The notes: generated from the letters alone by a model not told the origin. A stretch of 64,000 nucleotides of DNA from Candidatus Proelusimicrobium volucris (GCA_944324665.1 CALUXD010000002.1:124001-188000), one strand, 5' to 3'. Numbered from the stretch's first letter, positions 1-8,868 are shown. Translations and numbers: made by a program.

Positions 1-1042
1 CAATCACTTTATCCCGATAATCGGTTGAGGTTAAGCGTTGCACCAGGCTTTCTGTGTTCGTGTTTTCTTCTACACAGCCCTCTTGAAATTTATTGAATTC
101 CTCTCTAGTTTGGCGGTCCAGGTCTTTTCTGTCTACCACAAACAGGCATTTGGCTATATTGCGGTTATCTTTCAACAACGTGGAGGCTTTAAAAGAAGTA
201 AGGGTTTTACCACTGCCCGTGGTATGCCAAATGTATCCGTTCCCACGGTTTTGCTCTATACAGTCCATAATGGCTTTAACCGCATAAATTTGATAGGGGC
301 GCATAATCATCATTTTTTGTTCACTAACGACCAGAACCATATATTTACTAATCAATTCCCCTAAAGTGCATTTACGTAAAAGCGTATCGGCAAATTCGTA
401 CAAATGGGTAATTTTTTTATTATCTTTATCCGCCAACTGATATACGGGCAAAAATTGTTCGTCCGCATTAAAAGCAAAGTGAGTTTTGTTATTATTGGCA
501 AAATAATAGGTATTACTTTCATTGCTTACAATGAAAAGTTGCATAAAACAAAGCAGAGTATTTGTAAAACCGTTGCCAGGGTCGTTTTTATATTCAACAA
601 TCTGTTCAATAGCCCTTCTGGGCGTAATTTGGAGAGATTTTAACTCCACCTGAGCCACGGGAATGCCATTAATAAGAATAATTACGTCGTATCTATGATA
701 ACTATTTTCCGTATTGATACGAAGTTGATTGATTACTTCATATTCATTTTTGCACCAATCCACAGTATTAACTAAAGTGTATTGAAGGGGAGTGTCATCA
801 TCTCTTTTAAAAGTGTTTGTTTCACGTAAACGTTTGGCAGCAAGGAATACATCCGGGGTAATAATGCTTTCTTTTAATCTTGTAAATTCAGAATCGCTTA
901 ATTTTACCCTGTTTAATTCTTCGAAATGCTTTCTAAAATTTTCTTCTAAAGAAGCCCGATCCTTGATATCTTCCCGATAGGTGTATTTTAATTCTTGAAG
1001 TTTTTTAATAAAATCGGTTTCAATTTGGCTCTCATTCTTCAT
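1..1042 (-). CDS. hsdR: Type I restriction enzyme R subunit (HsdR), 5' part, runs off window
   Basis: I translated the minus strand directly. From the ATG at 1042 an uninterrupted frame of about 347 codons runs to the window edge, so only the N-terminal part is present. It encodes the ATP-dependent translocase and nuclease subunit of a type I restriction system. The N-terminal nuclease core is visible as the stretch around YDVIILINGIPVAQVELK (PD-(D/E)xK type, with D and ELK). It is followed by the helicase Walker A motif HTTGSGKT and the VVDRKDLDRQ block typical of HsdR. An AAGG sequence lies about 9 bases before the ATG. The methylase and specificity subunits are not in the window and should lie further left if the locus is complete. 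The sequence is more AT-rich than the housekeeping genes to the right, in line with horizontal transfer. Confidence 0.93.
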   Translation of the reverse strand, partial: MKNESQIETDFIKKLQELKYTYREDIKDRASLEENFRKHFEELNRVKLSDSEFTRLKESIITPDVFLAAKRLRETNTFKRDDDTPLQYTLVNTVDWCKNEYEVINQLRINTENSYHRYDVIILINGIPVAQVELKSLQITPRRAIEQIVEYKNDPGNGFTNTLLCFMQLFIVSNESNTYYFANNNKTHFAFNADEQFLPVYQLADKDNKKITHLYEFADTLLRKCTLGELISKYMVLVVSEQKMMIMRPYQIYAVKAIMDCIEQNRGNGYIWHTTGSGKTLTSFKASTLLKDNRNIAKCLFVVDRKDLDRQTREEFNKFQEGCVEENTNTESLVQRLTSTDYRDKVI

Positions 1043-1440
1043 ATATAAATACCTTGGTATGAAATTCTGATTTAATTGCCTTATATGTCAGAATACAACT
1101 CTACACAATAAAACAATATCATCTATACACCTATTATGTATTGACACATATACTTACTAACGGGAATATGTTTCTCTGATAAATAGTACCTGGAAGATAT
1201 GCCGTTAAGGCGCTAAAAACATATATTCGCTCAGTAAATATTGATATATTATATTATAGCTATTATCGTAATACTAGCAACTAACGTAATTCTATAAATT
1301 GCCAAAAATGCAAAACTTTGTAGCACATAGAAAGCACAACCTATCTTTAGAAGTACAATCTATTAAATTTATATATTGAAATAAAAAACATTAACTATAA
1401 TTTGTTAGTCTTATTGAGAAACTATGCTACGGGGAACAGA
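1043..1440. other. AT-rich intergenic region between divergent hsdR and Ymh-like gene
   Basis: About 400 bases without a coding frame I can support. It must hold promoters for both divergent genes. A TATAAT hexamer at 1396-1401 precedes the right-hand gene, but the only TTGAAA upstream (1376-1381) is 14 bases away, which is short for a standard promoter. No hairpin terminator or repeat array is evident. Confidence 0.5.
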
Positions 1441-2178
1441 ATGAGTAATATATCAACTGCAGATAAACAATATTTAGATACTGCTTTACGCCTGGCTTCT
1501 GGAGGTTGGATTATTCGTTTTTCTGAAGAAGAGTTTGTCAATTTCTTCCAGGAACAAGGGGTAAATATTAACGACGAGGCCTATATAGAATATGGAAAAA
1601 CACAAAACGATCGATTCCGTGCCTGGCTAGATAAAGCAGATAATAAAACTGTTGGGAGTGTGATCTTAGAAATAGCAGCTTTATTTAGAAATAAAGAACT
1701 AAATGTGCCTATGTTTGTTAAATTTTCATCAGGATTAGAAAAAATAGGTAAAAAACTGTTATCTAAGCCAGACCGAAGCCAAGCTTCAGTGGCGGGGAAT
1801 TGTATTCATATTACTATTAGGCCTGAAATCTATAACCATATACAACGCTATCTTGAAACAGAAGACTACTTTCACGCCGTGGATGAAGCGTATAAGATAG
1901 TAAGAGAAAAATTAAAATCTATTACGGGGAAAGAAAAGGCCACTGAAGTATTTGGAGATGCTGGTACAAAAGTGGGGGCTCTAGATGAATTATATGGAAC
2001 TAGTACGGAAAGAGGTAATCCCCAATATGATTTTTATAGAGGATGTGGTTATATTCATTTAGCCATTCAGTTTTTAAGAAATGAAAAAGCTCATCGTAGA
2101 GCTATAAATCTGGATAAAAATATAGCGATTCATTATTTAGCTTTGGCTAGTTTGGCCTATGATTTGATTTCCAGATGA
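1441..2178 (+). CDS. Ymh/TIGR02391-like protein, putative HEPN-domain defence protein
   Basis: A 245-residue protein. I chose the ATG at 1441 over the upstream TTG at 1402 because the extra 13 residues are not protein-like and GGGG sits just before this ATG. The C-terminal third, with FYRGCGYIHLAIQFLRNEKAHR, resembles the Ymh family (TIGR02391), where a conserved RNxxxH element ends the domain. R-N-E-K-A-H fits the R-x4-H pattern of HEPN ribonucleases, so an RNase or abortive-infection role is possible; this is inference. No signal peptide or membrane segment is seen. It is divergent from hsdR on the same AT-rich block, consistent with a defence island. A short inverted repeat (ACCTaacAGGT) follows the stop codon. 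Family assignment is fairly likely; function is not established. Confidence 0.65.
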   Translation: MSNISTADKQYLDTALRLASGGWIIRFSEEEFVNFFQEQGVNINDEAYIEYGKTQNDRFRAWLDKADNKTVGSVILEIAALFRNKELNVPMFVKFSSGLEKIGKKLLSKPDRSQASVAGNCIHITIRPEIYNHIQRYLETEDYFHAVDEAYKIVREKLKSITGKEKATEVFGDAGTKVGALDELYGTSTERGNPQYDFYRGCGYIHLAIQFLRNEKAHRRAINLDKNIAIHYLALASLAYDLISR

Positions 2179-2464
2179 CCTAACAGGTCTTTTAGTCTTC
2201 TATTCTTGGGAGACCAGTTTCCTTTTAGACACGTCCCAATAATTCAAGGTGGCTTTTAAAATCTTGCAACTGTCCACAATTTGGCAGGTTATAGAGGGAC
2301 AAGAGGTGTCCAAAAAGTGTCCATTTTTGGTCAAAATGCGTTAAAATCCATTAAACTGCATTAAAAAAAGACCTCCTAATTTTAGGAGGTCTTTTTATAT
2401 CTTTTTGGCTCTTTTATCGTCGGAGGATTAAACTTTGTTAAACTCCACTAAGAACCATTTTAAA
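2179..2464. repeat. Repeat-rich junction next to tRNA-Arg, candidate integration (att) region
   Basis: This non-coding segment fills the space between the accessory genes and the 3' end of tRNA-Arg. It contains three copies of TGTCCA (2271, 2307, 2318), the last two in a small inverted arrangement ending in TTTTTGG. It also holds three TTAAA units at an exact 10-base step (2341, 2351, 2361). Repeats of this kind are common as recombinase arm sites at tRNA-integrated islands. No integrase gene is present within the window, so the assignment as an attachment region is inference. Confidence 0.45.
2365..2396. terminator. Bidirectional rho-independent terminator
   Basis: Perfect hairpin: AAGACCTCCTAA pairs with TTAGGAGGTCTT across a very short loop, with A and T tracts on the two sides. 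It can end transcription from the accessory side as well as from the tRNA-Arg side. Confidence 0.85.
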
Positions 2465-2539
2465 TGGTGCGCCCAACAGGAATCGAACTTGTATCCCCAG
2501 CTCCGCAGGCTGGTGCTCTATCCATTGAGCTATGGGCGC
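2465..2539 (-). tRNA. tRNA-Arg, anticodon GCG, with encoded CCA
   Basis: Folds into a full cloverleaf of 75 nt including CCA. The 7-bp acceptor pairs GCGCCCA with TGGGCGC, followed by discriminator A and a genomically encoded CCA. The D arm is closed by GCTC/GAGC. The anticodon stem CCAGC/GCTGG is perfect and its 7-base loop CTGCGGA gives anticodon GCG (codon CGC). The T arm carries one A-C mismatch. The arginine identity elements A20 and C35 are present. Bacteria normally read CGU/CGC with an ACG anticodon modified to inosine, so G34 is unusual. The other tRNA in this window has no encoded CCA. The gene's 3' end abuts the accessory block to the left, the classical side for island integration. 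Confidence 0.93.
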
Positions 2540-2640
2540 TTCCAAATCTCTATATATTCTACTATATTACTCGTAATTTTAGCTACTCTTTTTTAAAGTT
2601 ATAAATATAATATCGTATTTCTATATACTTTTTGAGCAAT

Positions 2641-2700
2641 AAAAAACAGCTAATCATTTGAAGTAAATGAAGTAGACAACTCCAAACGATTAGCTGCTGT
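2641..2700 (-). terminator. Terminator of the Cys-rich anchored protein gene
   Basis: On the minus strand, ACAGC..AGCTAATCGTTTG pairs with CAAATGATTAGCTGT about 25 bases later and is followed by a run of T. One mismatch is visible. It lies directly after the stop at 2711. Confidence 0.7.
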
Positions 2701-2710
2701 CTTAAATTTA

Positions 2711-3229
2711 TTACTCTTGGTATTCGGGCGTGTCAAATATGCTCTGCAAGCATCTGCCGCTTACACAGGCCGCTTTCGCTCCGCCGAAGTAGCTTCTGGG
2801 GCATTTTGAAAGTTCCGGGCATTGTTCCGGTTCGCCGGATACTCTCTTATATTCTTTTATCAATTCCTGCTCGTACTGTTTATTTACGAAGTAGGGGGCA
2901 TAGGCCTCTTTGCAGCAGCTGGGATATACCGCTACGCAGTCGTCGTCAGTTTCGCAGCCGGAGAATAAATCTTGAATATCGCTCATGCTGTTGCTTTTTG
3001 CCGCGTCTTCTTCCGTGGCTTCATAAGAGGTGATTTCCTTTTCCGGCTGAGCTGTTTGCTGATCTTGGGGAAGTACGGTTTCTTCAACTATAAATTCTTC
3101 TGTCAGCACTTCTTGCGCAGCGTTTTCGCCCGCAGGCGCGGCGGTTTGCTGTTTGCTCATGGTTTTCCAGGCTACCACTATTACGGCTAAAGCCGCCAAA
3201 ATTATTACTATCGATTTTATGTTTTTCAT
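2711..3229 (-). CDS. Membrane-anchored or secreted protein with C-terminal cysteine-rich domain
   Basis: A 172-residue protein with an AGGAG Shine-Dalgarno 8 bases before the ATG. Residues 5-22 form a single hydrophobic segment acting as a signal anchor or uncleaved signal. A low-complexity Q/E/A-rich linker follows (about 25-85). The C-terminal domain (about 90-165) has eight cysteines, including the pattern C-x3-DDDC, a CC pair and a final C-x3-GRC. Such spacing suggests a disulfide-bonded extracytoplasmic fold similar to small Cys-rich domains in secreted proteins of other bacteria. I do not recognise a named family. It is a single gene with its own terminator, downstream of and co-directional with xth. 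It is distinct from the three-member Cys-rich family described elsewhere in this window, lacking that family's module. Confidence 0.75.
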   Translation of the reverse strand: MKNIKSIVIILAALAVIVVAWKTMSKQQTAAPAGENAAQEVLTEEFIVEETVLPQDQQTAQPEKEITSYEATEEDAAKSNSMSDIQDLFSGCETDDDCVAVYPSCCKEAYAPYFVNKQYEQELIKEYKRVSGEPEQCPELSKCPRSYFGGAKAACVSGRCLQSIFDTPEYQE

Positions 3230-3241
3230 TTATAGCTCCTT

Positions 3242-4009
3242 TTATATTTCTATATCAATGCCTACGGGCGCATGGTCCGAGCCGGGCACGTCACTTAGTA
3301 TATAAGCATTTTTTATAAGTTTTGAGGCCTTCTCGTCAACCATAAAATAATCCAGCCGCCAGCCCACGTTTCTGCTTCTGGCGGAAGTTTTATAGTCCCA
3401 CCAGGTGTACTGCTTGCCTTGAGTGTTGAACATTCTGAAGGTATCCACCAAGCCCTCGCTGAAGAACTTATCAAGCCAAGCGCGTTCCTGCGGAAGGAAG
3501 CCCGTAGTCTTTTGGTTTTCTTTGGGGTGTTCCAAATCTATTTCTTTATGCGCGGTATTGACGTCCCCGCAAGTTATGACGTATTTCTTTTTTGAAAGTT
3601 CTTTGCACATTTCTAAAAATGCCGCATAGAAGCGCAGTTTGTACTCGACTCTGTGTTCGCCTTGCCCCCCGTTGGGAAAGTAGACTGTTAGGAAGTAGAA
3701 ATTTTCGTATTCCAAACACAGCATTCTGCCTTCCGCGTCGAACTCCTCACTGCCCAGGGAAGTTGATACCGACAGCGGTTTTTCTTTGGTGTAAACGCCA
3801 ACGCCGCTGTATCCTTTGCGCTGAGGTACGGAAAAGTAGGAGTGATATCCCGGAATATTTTTTAATTCCTCGGATAATTGTTCCGGCCAGGCTTTTGTTT
3901 CCTGCAGGCCGATTATATCGGGGTTGGCTTTTAACAGCCAATCCTTAAAACCCTTCTTTTCCACGGCTCTCAGGCCGTTTACGTTCCATGAAAGGAAAAT
4001 TCTCTTCAT
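3242..4009 (-). CDS. xth: Exodeoxyribonuclease III / AP endonuclease
   Basis: A 255-residue enzyme of the ExoIII/APE1 family, which incises DNA at abasic sites in base-excision repair and has 3'-5' exonuclease activity. All family blocks are visible: the metal-binding SWNVNGLRA start, the catalytic IIGLQETKA, GYSGVGVYTK, the active-site CGDVNTAH (Asp and Asn), the DNA-contacting YTWWDYKTSARSRNVGWRLD block, and the C-terminal GSDHAPV with catalytic Asp-His. The length is typical. It is transcribed divergently from metK with only 33 bases between the two starts, so their promoters must overlap. The Cys-rich protein gene follows after 12 bases and may be cotranscribed. Cytoplasmic. Confidence 0.96.
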   Translation of the reverse strand: MKRIFLSWNVNGLRAVEKKGFKDWLLKANPDIIGLQETKAWPEQLSEELKNIPGYHSYFSVPQRKGYSGVGVYTKEKPLSVSTSLGSEEFDAEGRMLCLEYENFYFLTVYFPNGGQGEHRVEYKLRFYAAFLEMCKELSKKKYVITCGDVNTAHKEIDLEHPKENQKTTGFLPQERAWLDKFFSEGLVDTFRMFNTQGKQYTWWDYKTSARSRNVGWRLDYFMVDEKASKLIKNAYILSDVPGSDHAPVGIDIEI

Positions 4010-4042
4010 AATTGATATAATATCATTTTAAGGACAATAATT

Positions 4043-5203
4043 ATGAGAAAAGGCAGATATTTTTTAACTTCCGAATCCGTTTCGGAAGGGCATCCCGATA
4101 AGGTGTGCGATCAGATTTCCGACGGAGTTCTTGACGCCATATTGGCTAAAGATAAGACGGCTCGCGTCGCTTGCGAAACTTATATAACAAGAGGATTGGT
4201 TGTTGTCGGAGGAGAGATTACCACCTCCACCTGGGTCGACGTAGACAAAATAGCGCGCGACACCATAAAGAATATCGGATACACCGATGCAAAATATGGT
4301 TTTAACTATGAGACTTGTTCCGTAGTAAACGTTATAGGCAAGCAATCGCCCGATATCAGCCAGGGCGTAAACGTTGGCGGTGCCGGCGACCAGGGGTTTA
4401 TGGTTGGATATGCTTGCAGGGAAACAAAGGAATATATGCCGCTTCCGCTCCAGCTGGCGCACGAGATTTTGATTAAACTTGCCGATATGAGGAAGAGCGG
4501 CGAGCTCTCTTACGTCGGGCCAGATTCAAAATCGCAGGTGACGGTGGAGTATAAAGACGGCGTCGCGCAGAGAATAGATACCGTCGTTCTTTCCACCCAG
4601 CATACGGAAGATATTTTGGATAAAACCGGCAAGAAAATTACCGAAGAGTCCAAAAAAGAATTGATAGAAAAAGTGATAAAACCCGTAATAGGCAAATGGG
4701 CCGACGACAAAACCAAATATCTTATCAATCCTACCGGCAAATTTGTAATAGGCGGACCGCAGAGCGATACAGGTATGACGGGCCGCAAGATTATAGTTGA
4801 TACTTATGGCGGGCGTACTGCCCACGGCGGCGGCGCGTTCAGCGGTAAGGATCCCACAAAAGTGGATAGATCGGCGGCATACTTGGCCAGATATATAGCC
4901 AAGAATGTCGTAGCTTCTGGCCTGGCGGAGGAGTGCGAAGTCCAAATAGCTTACGCGATAGGCAAGGCCGAACCGGTGGGTTTTTATTTGGATACTTTAG
5001 GTACAGGCAAAGTGCCGGACGATAAACTTACGGCAATATGCAAAAAGGTGTTTAAGATGACGCCGCGCGCGATAATAGAGCAGTTTAAACTGCAGAGGCC
5101 TATATATCAAAAGACGGCTTCATACGGGCATTTTGGGCGTAGTATCTTCCCTTGGGAGAAAACCGACAAAGCAAAAGAAATAGCCGCACTGGCCAATAGG
5201 TAA
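4043..5203 (+). CDS. metK: S-adenosylmethionine synthase
   Basis: A 386-residue enzyme making S-adenosylmethionine from ATP and methionine, the cell's main methyl donor. Visible signatures are [18 protein letters not shown] at the N terminus (ATP and metal binding), the hexapeptide-like GAGDQG, and [19 protein letters not shown] (phosphate loop). The three-domain length is normal. An AAGGA sequence precedes the ATG. A strong hairpin terminator directly follows the stop, so the gene is probably monocistronic. With only 33 bases upstream before divergent xth, there is no room for a SAM riboswitch leader. Confidence 0.98.
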   Translation: MRKGRYFLTSESVSEGHPDKVCDQISDGVLDAILAKDKTARVACETYITRGLVVVGGEITTSTWVDVDKIARDTIKNIGYTDAKYGFNYETCSVVNVIGKQSPDISQGVNVGGAGDQGFMVGYACRETKEYMPLPLQLAHEILIKLADMRKSGELSYVGPDSKSQVTVEYKDGVAQRIDTVVLSTQHTEDILDKTGKKITEESKKELIEKVIKPVIGKWADDKTKYLINPTGKFVIGGPQSDTGMTGRKIIVDTYGGRTAHGGGAFSGKDPTKVDRSAAYLARYIAKNVVASGLAEECEVQIAYAIGKAEPVGFYLDTLGTGKVPDDKLTAICKKVFKMTPRAIIEQFKLQRPIYQKTASYGHFGRSIFPWEKTDKAKEIAALANR

Positions 5204-5209
5204 CATTTA

Positions 5210-5242
5210 ATTTCCCCGATACAGTGAGTATCGGGGAAATTT
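5210..5242 (+). terminator. metK terminator
   Basis: Stem TTTCCCCGATAC/GTATCGGGGAAA around a short AGTGA loop, followed by TTTTT, seven bases after the metK stop. The longest frame of the next gene would start inside this hairpin, which argues for its downstream ATG. Confidence 0.93.
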
Positions 5243-5262
5243 TTAGAATTACGGGGGTTGTA

Positions 5263-7506
5263 ATGAAATTTATTCGCATATCGTTAAGAACGCTGCTGTA
5301 TGCGGTCGGGGCCGTCGCCTTGTTGCTTTTGACGGGGGATTTGGCACTGCGGTATTTGCTGCCTACGGAGGGCGTTCAAAAGAAGATAGTTTCTTTCCTG
5401 GCGCAGAAAACCAAAGGCGAAGTAAGCATAAAAAATATAGCCGCCGGCCTTACCGGGATACACTTAGATAATATATCGATAAAAGCGCCGGGCGGGGCGG
5501 AAATACTGCAGGCAAAAAGCGTGCTCGTAAAGATATTCCCTTTTAAATTGCTTCAAGGGGACGTGGACTTTAACGATGTATCCATAGACGGGCTAAAATT
5601 ATATATCGTAAGGGACACAAACGGCATTTTTAATTTTGAGCAGCTGTTCTCCGCTGAAGGGAAGAACGCCAAATCGCCAGACGAGGAGAGAAAAGATCCC
5701 TTCTGGAAAGATTTGAGCGTAAAACGCCTTCAGCTGCGCCATTGCGAGATATATTACGACGATTTGGGGAAAAATCTTAAACTCTCTTTAAAGACACTCT
5801 TTTTGGATGTTCATAACTTTAGTTTCTCCGCCCCATTCAGATTGAGCGTAAACACTTTATTAGATTATGAGAGAAATTCCTTCAAACTGGAAAATCTGCC
5901 TCTGGGTTTTACCGTCAGATCGGATTTGGCAATGACTAATTGGCATAATGCTTTTGCCGAAATAGATCAGCTGACTGTGGAGAGAGGCGGTACCCTTTTG
6001 AAGATAAACGGTTCCGTAACGGATTTCATAAGCCCAAATATGCAGATAAGCGCGCAGTCGGACAATTTCTCAAGTGAGGCTTTAAACGGTATTTTTAATA
6101 CTCCCGCGTTTTATCTGGGCGATGCCGGGCTTGAACTGAACGCTGCATATAATCCGTCTTTGGGAAAAATAATTTTCAATAGTTTTAACGTTAGTGCTTT
6201 AAATTCGGCAATTAGCGGTAAGGGCGGGATAATTTTGGATGATAAGCCTTCATATAGTTTGGATATAAAGATAGCTTTGGCTTTGGCGGGGTTTTCCAAA
6301 GCGATAAGCGTGTTGGGGAAATATTTGTTGGACGGATTTGTAAGCGCTTCTTTAAAACTAAGCGGGGGCGATATCCGCGGACGCTTGTCTACGCAGAATC
6401 TCGGCTTCTTCTATGACGGAGCCGGAACATTCAGCGACGTCAACGCAATAACGGAAATAAAAACTTTAAAAAATATAACCATTAACAATCTTAGCGGGCG
6501 GCTTAACGGGAACGCCTTTAAAACGGCGCTTACATATTTGGACAACGGTCAAAACGCGGATGTTAATTTTAATTTGCAGGCGGATAAAATTTTGTTAAAA
6601 CAGGGGAGCTCTTCAATGCTGGATTCAGCCTCGGAGTATGAGCCCGATACCGAACCTGTTTTGGCGGAAGATTCTACCCCCGCATCAGATAAGGATAAAG
6701 GCTGGTTCTTGCCGCCTTTAAATATAAAAGGTACGGCGAAAGTCGCGGCGTTGGAGGCCCCATATTTTAACGCATATGACGTGAACTTTAAAGCCGATGT
6801 TATAAATTTCAAGCCTTCTTTGGCCGGGATAAGCGGACATTTCTCATTGAATACCGGTACAGGGGTGATAAAGGATTTGTACCGCCTTACCAATGCAAAC
6901 GCTTTGACGAAGGTTCTGTTCGTTTCCCTGGGGGTGGTGAGCAAGCTGATAAACAGTTTGGACGTGCTGTCGCTTCTCAACACTTTGGCGGCCGCGATTT
7001 TACCGGTTGACAAACAGGCCCAGGCTTTGGAGACGTTGCCCGACAAGATATCCGGTTCTCTTAATTACGACAGCTTTGATATGGATTTGAATTTTAAAGA
7101 CGGGGTTAGCAATATTAAAAAAGGTTCTTTTATATCATCGCTCATATCTTTTAATTTGGAAGGGAATATGAATTTCAACAGCAGGGCGATAGATATGGCA
7201 CTCAACGCGGCGCCCGGCAGAATAAGCGAAAACGGGATAATGCCGCTTAAAATAAAGGTCGGCGGAACAATTGAGAATCCTGACGGAAAGATGAGTATGC
7301 TTTCCAGTGCGACTAGTTTGATTAGCCAGACGATATTTAAAAATCCCGGCAGCAGGTTGGTAAAGAAAAGCCTTAACGGCGTGTTGGGTATATTCGGTTT
7401 GAAATCGGAAGATAAGAGGAATAAAGGCACAAGTTCGGCAAGCGAAGGGGAGGATTTTATTCCTATTGAAATTCCTTCTTCTGACGAAGAATCCGCCGCC
7501 AAATAA
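5263..7506 (+). CDS. AsmA-family envelope protein
   Basis: A 747-residue protein. I chose the ATG at 5263 (GGGGGT upstream) because the GTG at 5224 lies within the metK terminator. Residues about 8-30 form a signal anchor; the rest is a long, beta-rich periplasmic domain with alternating short hydrophobic and polar strands. The pattern SVLVKIFPFKLLQGDVDF near residue 90, repeated 'ISGKGGI' and 'LNGNAF' type strands, and a C-terminal IKVGGTIENPDGKMS block are typical of AsmA/TamB-like proteins, thought to bridge the periplasm and help lipid or outer-membrane protein transport. A Glu/Pro/Asp-rich insertion around residues 455-485 looks like a flexible linker. The gene stands alone, with a bidirectional terminator shared with the converging MFS gene. 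Confidence 0.8.
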   Translation: MKFIRISLRTLLYAVGAVALLLLTGDLALRYLLPTEGVQKKIVSFLAQKTKGEVSIKNIAAGLTGIHLDNISIKAPGGAEILQAKSVLVKIFPFKLLQGDVDFNDVSIDGLKLYIVRDTNGIFNFEQLFSAEGKNAKSPDEERKDPFWKDLSVKRLQLRHCEIYYDDLGKNLKLSLKTLFLDVHNFSFSAPFRLSVNTLLDYERNSFKLENLPLGFTVRSDLAMTNWHNAFAEIDQLTVERGGTLLKINGSVTDFISPNMQISAQSDNFSSEALNGIFNTPAFYLGDAGLELNAAYNPSLGKIIFNSFNVSALNSAISGKGGIILDDKPSYSLDIKIALALAGFSKAISVLGKYLLDGFVSASLKLSGGDIRGRLSTQNLGFFYDGAGTFSDVNAITEIKTLKNITINNLSGRLNGNAFKTALTYLDNGQNADVNFNLQADKILLKQGSSSMLDSASEYEPDTEPVLAEDSTPASDKDKGWFLPPLNIKGTAKVAALEAPYFNAYDVNFKADVINFKPSLAGISGHFSLNTGTGVIKDLYRLTNANALTKVLFVSLGVVSKLINSLDVLSLLNTLAAAILPVDKQAQALETLPDKISGSLNYDSFDMDLNFKDGVSNIKKGSFISSLISFNLEGNMNFNSRAIDMALNAAPGRISENGIMPLKIKVGGTIENPDGKMSMLSSATSLISQTIFKNPGSRLVKKSLNGVLGIFGLKSEDKRNKGTSSASEGEDFIPIEIPSSDEESAAK

Positions 7507-7529
7507 GACATAAATTTTGCTTGCATAAG

Positions 7530-7558
7530 AAGCCCCGCCGAGAAAGCGGGGCTTTAAA
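7530..7558. terminator. Bidirectional terminator between AsmA-like and MFS genes
   Basis: AAGCCCCGC/GCGGGGCTT stem with a 7-base loop, placed between two converging stop codons. Confidence 0.92.
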
Positions 7559-7559
7559 T

Positions 7560-8798
7560 TTATCTGGCCATGGGCTTTGTTATCGGCATTGGCCTTCTTG
7601 GCTTTAAACCGTCTTGTTCGTAGGTAACCCATTTTTTGAGGTTTAAAAACGCGGCGCCCGCCACGCAGGCAATCGCGGCTATAACTAGCCAAGGCAAAGG
7701 CGGGTAAACGGGGCTTAGGTTCTGCATCATTATCCCGGCAAGAAGTATACCCGTGGAAACACCCGCTTGATTGGATAGAACATATAATCCTAGGAAGCGG
7801 CCCCTTTTATTATCCGGCGCAATATTGGAAGCCAAAGAATGCCCCGCGGGCAATACCAGCATTTCGCCCAAAGCCGCGAATACCATTCCTATAATAAGCG
7901 TATAAAATCCCAATGCGAAACCTACCGAACCATATCCTATGGCGTAAAGGAAACAGCCCAAAGCCAAAGCTGCGCTCAGGCGCATCTTTGCTATAAATTT
8001 TGACGCTTGGTATTGCAGCAGAACAACCGACATTCCTTGAATTGAAAACAATAACCCCACGGCGTTTTCTGTCAGATTAAGGCATTTGACGGCATGAAGG
8101 GAAAGACCGACTACCAATTGGGCCGAAACTATCGAAATCAGGAAATTATAGAAACATAGTCTGGAAAGGTTTGCGTTTTTAAGTTCCGCAAACATTTTGA
8201 TGAAATGACTTTTGCGGCGCAAGACTTTTTTGAGAGCGTCTTGAATATAAAGCTGAAGGTAAATCATTGCAGTAAAAAAGGTTATAGATGTCAGAAAGAA
8301 TCCTAAAGAATAAGATATATTCGCCAGGAAGCCGCCCATGGCCGGGCCCAATGTCCAGCCCAAGTTAATACCTATTCTTATGTATCCGAAGGCTTTTACC
8401 CGTTCAGCGCTATTGGTGTTATCGGCTATCCAAGCGTTGGAGGCGGGGCGGAAGAATGCTCCCAAAAAGCTGCCCGCGAAGTGGAATGCTATGGTTATGA
8501 GATAATGCGCGTCGAAGAAAATTGACGCGGCGATAGCCAGCATAGACAGTGACCTGAGAAATAGGGAAACGACCATAACTCTTTTTCTTCCGAAGTTATC
8601 GGAAACTTCCCCGCTGATCGCGCTTGCCGCCGCGGTGGTAAACATTGCCGCCGCGAGCATAATGCCGATAATGCCCGGCGCTACGTGTTTTTGGGTGGTC
8701 AGATATATGGTAAGAAAGGGGATGCTCAAAGCATAGCCGAAGGCGATAAGGCCGTTGGCTACGGCGATAATTATCAAACTTTTGGTCTTTTCTGTCAT
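7560..8798 (-). CDS. MFS transporter (drug/metabolite efflux type)
   Basis: A 412-residue, 12-helix major facilitator. I chose the ATG at 8798; a TTG five codons further upstream is the alternative, and neither has a clear Shine-Dalgarno. Helix 2-3 carries the MFS signature as DNFGRKRVMV, matching the family G-x3-D-x-x-G-R-(K/R) motif A. Charged cytosolic loops separate the two six-helix halves around residue 195-215 (KKVLRRKSHFIK). The C terminus is basic. Substrate cannot be deduced; sequence style suggests an efflux pump of the proton-antiporter group. It is divergent from yggS, with about 90 bases between them. Confidence 0.85.
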   Translation of the reverse strand: MTEKTKSLIIIAVANGLIAFGYALSIPFLTIYLTTQKHVAPGIIGIMLAAAMFTTAAASAISGEVSDNFGRKRVMVVSLFLRSLSMLAIAASIFFDAHYLITIAFHFAGSFLGAFFRPASNAWIADNTNSAERVKAFGYIRIGINLGWTLGPAMGGFLANISYSLGFFLTSITFFTAMIYLQLYIQDALKKVLRRKSHFIKMFAELKNANLSRLCFYNFLISIVSAQLVVGLSLHAVKCLNLTENAVGLLFSIQGMSVVLLQYQASKFIAKMRLSAALALGCFLYAIGYGSVGFALGFYTLIIGMVFAALGEMLVLPAGHSLASNIAPDNKRGRFLGLYVLSNQAGVSTGILLAGIMMQNLSPVYPPLPWLVIAAIACVAGAAFLNLKKWVTYEQDGLKPRRPMPITKPMAR

Positions 8799-8839
8799 AT
8801 TGATATTGTACAACTTTAGGAGCGGTAAAAATTAAAACT

Positions 8840-8868
8840 TTGCGTATTTCACAAAATTTTGATAAAAT
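8840..8868 (+). promoter_or_regulatory. Sigma-70-type promoter of yggS
   Basis: TTGCGT (8840-8845) and TAAAAT (8863-8868) with a 17-base spacer, about 20 bases before the yggS ATG. The same -10 form recurs before tRNA-Leu. Confidence 0.65.

Noticed and set aside
38-980. Several plus-strand frames in the first kilobase
   Set aside because: They are shadows of hsdR, whose minus-strand translation contains the nuclease and helicase motifs.
4010-4042. SAM riboswitch in front of metK
   Set aside because: Only 33 bases separate the divergent starts, too short for any SAM riboswitch class.
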